A stretch of 64,000 nucleotides of DNA from Chara braunii (taxonomy: Eukaryota > Streptophyta > Charophyceae > Charales > Characeae): NCBI GenBank assembly GCA_003427395.1, contig BFEA01000141.1, forward strand, positions 1,347,364 through 1,411,363, read 5' to 3'. Of the stretch, positions 58,024-64,000 are shown one piece after another. The notes beneath the pieces are model-generated. The model was not told the DNA's origin. It did not search any database and was given only the letters and a program-made list of their open reading frames with translations. The first letter of the stretch is position 1. Each line of letters opens with the position of its first letter. The position numbers and the translations under genes are program-made.

Positions 58024-60001
58024 GGAGACTCGATTGTGAGAACGCCCTCCTGGAGGGTTATCTCGCTTCAACTTTTTGTGATCCAACTCTTGCTCATTTA
58101 GACATTTGGAGAAGGACACGAACCTTTATTTCAGGAGAGAGGTCACACCTTGTGGAGTTGTGAGCCTCATATTTTTTTACGACGATTATTTTCTTCCGAT
58201 TGATATATTACCCGACTTTCTTGAGTAGGCCAGATCAAACTTCACTCAAGGTCAGTTGATTGATTCAGGTTTCCCTTCACACCTGTGTGAACCCACACTT
58301 GCTTGACCCGGTTCATGGAATGTTCATTGAAACGGCAAAGGAATGCGTGTTCGCATGTGAATGATGAGGTCTGACTTGGATATGGGGTTGCATTGGTTTC
58401 CTTTGAACTTGTTTTGTTTTGCTTTGCGGTCTGTGCAGGTAGGTCGAAGAATGTTTGCAAAGGAGGTTGATTGTGTCTACATGGGCTGGTGCAAAAGATT
58501 GTTTCCTTTCTACCTTTTACCTGCCTGACTGTTAAAAAGACTCGTTGTTTTGAAAAAGATTATTCAGCGTGTGTCGTAGAATGAATATGATTGAAATAAA
58601 GTAGATGAGGTTAAATGGACTTAGTTTTTTCCAAGGATTGATCCTTTCTAACCCAAACGACCTTATCTACTCGTACGTGTCCAAATGATTCTCATTTTCT
58701 GTCTCATCTGATTAATGGACTTAGTTTTTTCCAAGGATTGATCCTTTCTAACCCGAACGACCTTATCTACTCGTACGTGTCCAAATGATTCTCATTTTCT
58801 GTCTCATCTGATTATTTTCATCTAAGTTACCCTGGACCTAGGAGAAATGACGAATACATAAATTTAAAGCTAGTTGCAGTGGACGCATCCACTATCTCTA
58901 GGAAACATTTGGGTCGGGGCTTCGTTGCTTCAAGAGCCAACCCTGTTATCGACCCAGAGTGGATCGTTCTACGGGCGGGTACTTTGCCGATTCGGTGGAG
59001 ACGGTCCGACTTCTGAGATCCGAGTCTTGTGCTCGGGCAAGGAGGAGGAGTACCCCAGACCACTTTCTAGAGGGAGAGGCATGCTACATTCCAAACAATG
59101 CCCTGATCATGAATCATGCACAAAGTAACGTGTCATCCAAAAAGATTGAAAACGGATGAAGACTGGTATGTGCGTTGAATCTCAAGTCGGCGGTAGGTTG
59201 AAATAAATTATTTTGGCAACGTGTCTCATCAAGTTAAAACTAAGGCAGTCGACTACCTTGTCGGCTGCATCTATATTATTATCGATAGCCAACTTTTTGT
59301 TGGCGATTGTATGATTGTCTTGTGATATTCGACCTGATGTGGTCGGATTGTTTTGGATCTTGTGTTGTTGAATGTATCAAATAATGATTTGGATGCTCCG
59401 AGTTGTTACTTTGGATTGGGTGTGCGTTCTATCGATTACGATCGACTCCTTCCGATGTAACTATGTATGGTTGTTACCACTTTTTTTTTGGTTGTGTGTT
59501 AAAGAGACTAGGATTAATGTTGGGTTTCACGCTTGGTTCAGACCATCCTAGTCGACCTGCGTTCGTTTCGTACTTAGGAGATCAGCGCCCTAAGGGACAG
59601 GCGACGCTTGGGTCCACTTGGCGTTAACCAAGCGTATCTATACTACAACAAGCGAGCAAACGCCCTCGGCTGACCTACCTCTGCAATGACATCCAAAAGC
59701 TTTTGCACGTGGGTCAGTAGCTCGGTAGGGATACGCCCCTGAGGGTGGTGACAGCCCCTTAGGGAATGAAAGCTTATGCCCCGCGAGAACCTATCTTGTC
59801 GTAGGGGACCGCGGGATGTATAGCTGGCGCACCCGGCGAGAGCGGCCAAGGAGCGACGCGACCACGGCCGTCTCGGCAGTTCACGGGGTTATTATGCGTC
59901 GTTCCTAGGTTGTCTCTTGGTTTTGTTTTGTTTATCTCCTACGTGATATAGCCAGGAGGGCTCTCCCCTTTGCGAAAAGGCGGGAGACGATGCGATCGAT
60001 A
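58024..60001 (+). repeat. element B 5' LTR, 3' remainder
   Basis: Continues LTR B from 19642 once the gypsy element is removed. It contains the core module in plus orientation (about 59645-59860: AAACGCCCTCGGCTGACC, GTCAGTAGCTCGG, TGGCGCACCCGG) and ends ...CGATCGATA, two bases before the PBS. The gypsy LTR ends ...GCTCGACA with the same GG spacer, so the final TA probably replaces CA by a C-to-T change. No gene is seen. Confidence 0.7.
58615..58814. repeat. tandem duplication, two copies of 100 bp
   Basis: The unit beginning ATGGACTTAGTTTTTTCC is repeated once with one visible difference (CCCAAACGA versus CCCGAACGA), so the duplication is recent. It lies within LTR B. Confidence 0.93.
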
Positions 60002-60003
60002 GG

Positions 60004-60021
60004 TGGCGCCGTTGCCGGGGA
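60004..60021 (+). promoter_or_regulatory. primer binding site of element B, tRNA-Asp type
   Basis: TGGCGCCGTTGCCGGGGA is an 18-nt perfect complement of the 3' end of plant tRNA-Asp as I know it, placed two bases after the LTR end. Confidence 0.85.
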
Positions 60022-61706
60022 TAGCGATAAACTACCGTTGTCTTTAGCGGAACGACACTCGGGTATTTTATTTTGTAATGGATCAATTGATCTTATTCTG
60101 AATTTTAAAATTTAATTATTATATCATCATTGATTGGTTTCTTATTATTTTATCTCTATGGGTTATATATTGATTTCATTCTGAGAATTATTCAGGTTAT
60201 TTTTTAACGATCCAGTTGAGTTTAAATTCTTAATATGTTGATATTAATTGAGTCTTATTCTATTATTGTTTTGATATCCATAGACATTATCTCTAAATTT
60301 CGAATGTATATTTTGTCATGAATTTGAAAGTATTGTTATCGATTGGATTTGTTGTCAACCAAACGTTGGCTTCCTTTTGATATTGTTTTGCATATCTATT
60401 TAGTCATGTATCTAATAGTGAAATACATTTCGATCGATCAGTTCATCCGGACTCCCATTCACTTTGAGATTATCCGTTTTAGTGATGAACTTCTATGGTC
60501 GAAGGCATCTGAACTACTGTTGAATATTATTTAACTTGGATCGTTATGAAATTTCATGTGAAAGCATTTGTTGTAAGTTGTATTGTTGTTGTTGAATATT
60601 TCTGAAGTAAGGCGTTATCATGTCACGATAAATCTCTGATGAATTTGTGAGCTCCGTAGGTGGTAGTGAGGCCCACGCCGGAGGTATGCTCCTGGTCCAT
60701 AATGGGATGTTGTCTTCCGAATCCTGAGTGGTTTAAGGAAAGGAAGGTTACACCATCATCGAAATGAAGGAAGGTGTTGAGATCCTGTTAGAATGTTGCA
60801 TGTAAGGGTAGGCGACCATTGTTTGTCATGGGGGGAGGAGTGACTACCTAACCTCGTGCCAGACGTGGTCACCGTACCTCCATGATCGGGGCCTAGTCAA
60901 CCTCGATCGTGTGGGGTGGGGCAGTTCTACTCTACATGCAGGGGACTAATAGGGTCGAAGGCAATGGAATCGGAGGGAATGTGGTGAGAATCGAATCTTA
61001 AGCGGGGCTTGATGTCGAGATGTTATCCTTCTACGGATTACACCACTCCTCAACGCATATCACAAAAGTTCAGATGCATCGGACATGATAGCTATGTGAG
61101 TTGTTTTCTCTATGAAGTTGGAATAGGAACAAAACTTGGGCGAGGACTTTTGAATGAATGGTTGCTCTCTGAGTGGTTCGTTCAGACTTGTCTGAACAGC
61201 ATCCGACAGGTTGATATCAACCTGAAGGTTGTCGATTTTAGGCTTACCAGGGGCGGAATCTGGTAACCATTCAAAGAGACAAAATTGTTGGCCGCCAGTG
61301 GGATGATGATGCTGGGGCCATTCTGGAAAAGATCCTCTGTATTTTAGGCTTCCAGGGGCTGAATCGGGGTCCAAGTTTTGATTTTTAGGCTTGCCAGGGG
61401 CGGAATCTGGTACAATTCCAATGGATGAGTGAAAAACTATTAAGTTTTAGGCTTCTGGAGGCTGAATCCAGTTTTGTTGTATTTATGTTAATGTTGTTGG
61501 AGTCAAATCCAATTTTGTTGTGTTTATATTTGGGCTTCTGGAGGCTGAATCCAGATTCTTGGTGAAAGTTCCGGCTGTTCCGGACAATTGTGTTGGATTG
61601 TTGTGTATTGTAATTGTTGTTCTCATATGGAAATTTCATAAGAATCCCAACTTTTTATTTTTGATGGTGAACGACGGGGTCGTCGTTCAATGGGGTTCGG
61701 GAATGT
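60022..61706 (+). other. element B internal region, noncoding
   Basis: About 1.7 kb between PBS and the second LTR. The first part is AT-rich; all frames are short and without motifs. A G-rich stretch TGGGGTTCGGGAATG just before 61707 could serve as a polypurine tract. The hairpin array at 61236-61560 lies in its last third. Confidence 0.65.
61236..61560 (+). repeat. hairpin array, loop RGGCKGAAT with covarying arms
   Basis: Units read GGCTT-arm-RGGCKGAAT-arm. Arms are TTACCAG/CTGGTAA (about 61242), TGCCAG/CTGGTA (about 61390), CTGG/CCAG (about 61451), TCTGG/CCAGA (about 61533) and, with a changed loop AGTCAAAT, TTGG/CCAA (about 61496). One unit near 61345 is decayed (CCAG/CGGGG). Confidence 0.75.
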
Positions 61707-62392
61707 TGTCGGGGCAGAAACCTTGACAAGGGTATCTTCCCGGTGTTTTTAAATGTCGGACGATGTCCGACTTAGTAAACAATTATTCGGGCTTTATAAC
61801 TTGATGAGAGGGGTTATCTGCCAAAAATTCATTCAAACCAGACTTATGACCGAGAAACGAAAACTTTTTAGAACCCTCGTCCGGACGTCTGCAGCATCCG
61901 AAAGTAGTGGCAATAACCGGACGTGCTTCACTTTGTCGAGACCGCAGATGAATGTGCGGACATGGGAACGCTAAAATTAAACATATTCTACTTATAATAA
62001 GGTTGCGCGACTGTTAAGCCGTGCGATTTAGGGCCTAAGTAGGCTAAAAAGAGGGAGGCGGGCATTAAGGATATTGATCCCGAACCTTTCCTAGTAAAAA
62101 TAAAGTCGTGCGGCTGCTAAGCCGCGTGATTCAGAGCCTACGAGGCTAATAGGGACCACTGTACGGGGGTTAAAACCACGACGGGCCGGTGGCCGAGAAA
62201 CCCAGCAGCCTTCTCTGCTAAGAGTTAGAGGCTGCCGCGGTTGGCCAACGCGGCCAACCGACGGGGCAAGGCCAGCAGGCAGGGCCTGCAAGGCCTCAAG
62301 CAGGCGAGGCCCGTAGGACACAGGCAGGCAGGGCCTGCAAGGCCGTGGAAGGGGAGATATCGACTCAGCCAAGCACTTCATATGGAAGAGTT

Positions 62393-62500
62393 GCTCCTAT
62401 CACTGTCGTGATATGAGCTAGCGCAGTAGGTTACAATATTAAGCTTTCACCCAGCAGGCGCTGGGATCGAACCTGACAGCACCCTACTTGGCCAGCTCCT
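62393..62500 (+). ncRNA. tRNA-like module in second LTR of B
   Basis: Hairpin GCTCCTATCAC/GTGATATGAGC (one mismatch) at 62393-62418, then the tRNA-like block with box A TAGCGCAGTAGG (62419-62430), box B GATCGAACC (62465-62473) and closing arm CCTACTTGGCCAGCTCC to 62500. Confidence 0.5.
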
Positions 62501-62924
62501 TTTGGAGCAGCGCATAACTTGAGGTTGGGCGCGACCATTTTCGGCCGTGCGATCTTCGAGGTCGCGCGGCTGAAATCAACCACGCTGAAATCAATATGGA
62601 CTGCACAACGATGACAAAATAATAATAATAATAATAATAAAATAATAAAAAAAAAAATTTTCTCTCTTTTTTTTGGGTTCGTGGATTGGGACCTACATCT
62701 GGGGCGAGGTCCCACTAACAAAGCAGATTGGATTGAACACCTGAATCTCGACTTGTTTACGGAAAGGTGCAGAAAATCGAGATTGAACTCCTTTTCTGCA
62801 TCTCTGCCTAAAACATGCCAAGATTCAGGATCTTGATCCAATCCCCATTGCTCGTGGGACCATGCTCCTGTATCGCAACGTGTCGTGGGTGATCCACGAC
62901 GTGACTGTTGGCATAAGCCAACGA

Positions 62925-62925
<1 letters not shown>

Positions 62926-62968
<43 letters not shown>
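62926..62968. repeat. poly-A tract in second LTR of B
   Basis: Counterpart of 17335-17375. Confidence 0.9.
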
Positions 62969-62969
<1 letters not shown>

Positions 62970-63115
62970 ACACACAACAACTTAAAACTAAGTCTAAAGT
63001 GAGGCGCCACATGGCACACTGCGAAGTGCCTGGGGCACTTCAGTCCTAGTGGTCGTGACAGGCGCCCGTCTTTACGGGCTGCCATTTTTTTCCTTTGTTT
63101 TTATTTGGGTAGCAC

Positions 63116-63196
63116 CACGTACGCGTATGCGGTGCATACGTGTATGTATGCGCGCATACGCGTACGTGCCAAAAAACCAGCATACGCGTACGCGTT
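63116..63196. repeat. CGTACGCGTATGC inverted-repeat cluster
   Basis: GTACGCGTATGC followed by GCATACG, then GCATACGCGTAC and again GCATACGCGTACGCG. Arms of 12 bp are perfectly complementary, so the DNA could form a cruciform. It begins right where LTR B homology ends. Confidence 0.8.
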
Positions 63197-63214
63197 TTTT
63201 TTTTTTTTACAGAT

Positions 63215-63433
63215 ATATATAATATATATATAATATATATAGTCAGTATTTAGGCAGATATCTCCTCCTCCTCCTCCCGATCGTGATCTTCGTCCTCCTC
63301 CTCCTCCTACCCCTCCCGGAGTACTATCTGTCTGTCTGTCCTCCCCCTCCTTTCTGTCTGTCTGTCTGTTTGGTTGTCTGTCTGTCAGTCAGTCTGTCAG
63401 TCTGTCTGTCCTCCCCCTCCTGTCTGTCTGTCG

Positions 63434-63475
<42 letters not shown>

Positions 63476-63697
63476 GTGTCTCTCCTCCTACCCCTCCTGT
63501 GGTACTGTCTGTCTGTCTGTCTCCTCCTCCTCCTCCTNCCCCTCCTCCTACCCCTCCTCCTACCCCTCCCGTGGTACTGTCTGCCTGTCATTCAGTCTGT
63601 CCTTCCCCTCCTTTCTGTGTGTGTGTTTGTCTGTCTGTCCTCCCCTTCCTGTCTGTCTGTCTGTCTGTCCGACTGTCTGTCTGTCTGTCTGTCCGAC

Positions 63698-63754
<57 letters not shown>

Positions 63755-64000
63755 CCTCCTCCTCCTCCTACCCCTCCTCCTCCGCCTGTGGTACTGGACA
63801 GACAGACAGACAGACAGTACCACGGGCTTCTCTCTCTCTCTCTCTCNTTACATATATATATGTATATATAATATATATAGTCAGTATTTAGGCAGATATC
63901 TCCTCCTCCTCCTCCCGATCGTGATCTTCGTCCTCCTCCTCCTACCCCTCCTCCTACCCCTCCCGTAGTACTGTCTGTCTGTCTGTCTGTCTGTCCTCCC
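63215..64000. repeat. compound CTGT/CTC microsatellite in a 638-bp tandem duplication
   Basis: (CTGT)n and (CTC)n tracts with two Ns. The block ATATATAGTCAGTATTTAGG...GATCGTGATCTTCGTC appears at about 63222 and again at about 63860, an offset of 638 bp. CTGT runs near 63650-63750 face GACA runs at 63798-63818, forming an inverted repeat. No gene is present. Confidence 0.85.

Larger units (their letters stand above)
61707..63100 (+). repeat. element B second (3') LTR, first part
   Basis: Starts TGTCGGGGCAG and follows 16165-17500 closely, with one extra ~45-bp segment near 61998-62045. After about 63100 the two copies diverge completely: this copy passes into a palindrome and microsatellites, so a further insertion or rearrangement broke it. 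Confidence 0.75.
16165..64000 (+). mobile_element. element B: noncoding LTR retroelement, continues past the window
   Basis: B starts with TGTCGGGGCAG at 16165. Its 5' LTR is 16165-19642 plus 58024-60001, about 5.46 kb once the nested gypsy element is removed. A PBS follows at 60004, then about 1.7 kb of internal noncoding DNA, then a second LTR start, TGTCGGGGCAG, at 61707. LTR positions 16165-17500 and 61707-63085 are closely similar. No gag or pol frame lies between PBS and second LTR, so B is non-autonomous (LARD/TRIM-like). The 4 bp to its left are ACGC; the right duplication is outside the window. Confidence 0.75.

Overview
This is eukaryotic nuclear DNA: no operons, abundant microsatellites, nested transposable elements with long noncoding LTRs, and runs of N from assembly. 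The retroelement proteins, the tRNA-Asp-type primer binding sites and the plant-type LINE (RT followed by a C-terminal zf-RVT zinc finger) point to a streptophyte. From memory the polyprotein and Harbinger sequences look most like those of Charales (Chara braunii type); that assignment is inference. I see no intact cellular gene and no intact transposon gene.

Layout. 1-15.7 kb: microsatellites, a decayed PIF/Harbinger nuclease (minus), a 5'-truncated L1-like LINE (minus), a small MITE-like inverted-repeat element, a tRNA-derived SINE candidate, and a long AT-rich stretch without recognisable genes. 15.7 kb to the end: a nest of LTR retroelements that I could resolve from their termini. Level 0 is the end of an LTR (15738-16164). 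Into it is inserted element B (plus strand, starts 16165, runs off the window), a noncoding element with a LTR of about 5.5 kb, a perfect 18-nt tRNA-Asp PBS (60004-60021), only about 1.7 kb of internal DNA, and a second LTR starting at 61707. Inserted in B's 5' LTR is a Ty3/gypsy element (minus strand, 19643-58019) flanked by the 4-bp duplication ACGT. Its LTRs are about 7.7-7.9 kb long, with gag-protease, RT, RNase H, integrase and an extra gag-like ORF between them. Inserted in the gypsy 5' LTR is a further 10.86-kb noncoding, solo-LTR-like element (40296-51156), flanked by CCGG.

The gypsy genes are dead. Ten premature stops lie in otherwise continuous frames, and every one is explained by a C-to-T change (CAG to TAG, CGA to TGA, CAA to TAA), as expected for decay of methylated cytosine.

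The most unusual signal is noncoding. The elements carry arrays of short hairpins in which the loop is conserved from unit to unit while the two stem arms change together and stay complementary. The gypsy LTR has loop CRTCTTAGAAAC (22.8-23.65 kb and its copy at 53.5-54.3 kb). The 10.9-kb element has a GATAAG/CTTATC family (41.9-42.6 kb) and a second family at 43.1 kb. Element B has one array in its LTR (18.5-19.1 kb) and one in its internal region (61.2-61.6 kb). The LTR 5' ends carry a palindrome whose outer arms also covary, and tRNA-like box A/box B modules lie inside two of the LTR families. I know of no description of this combination.
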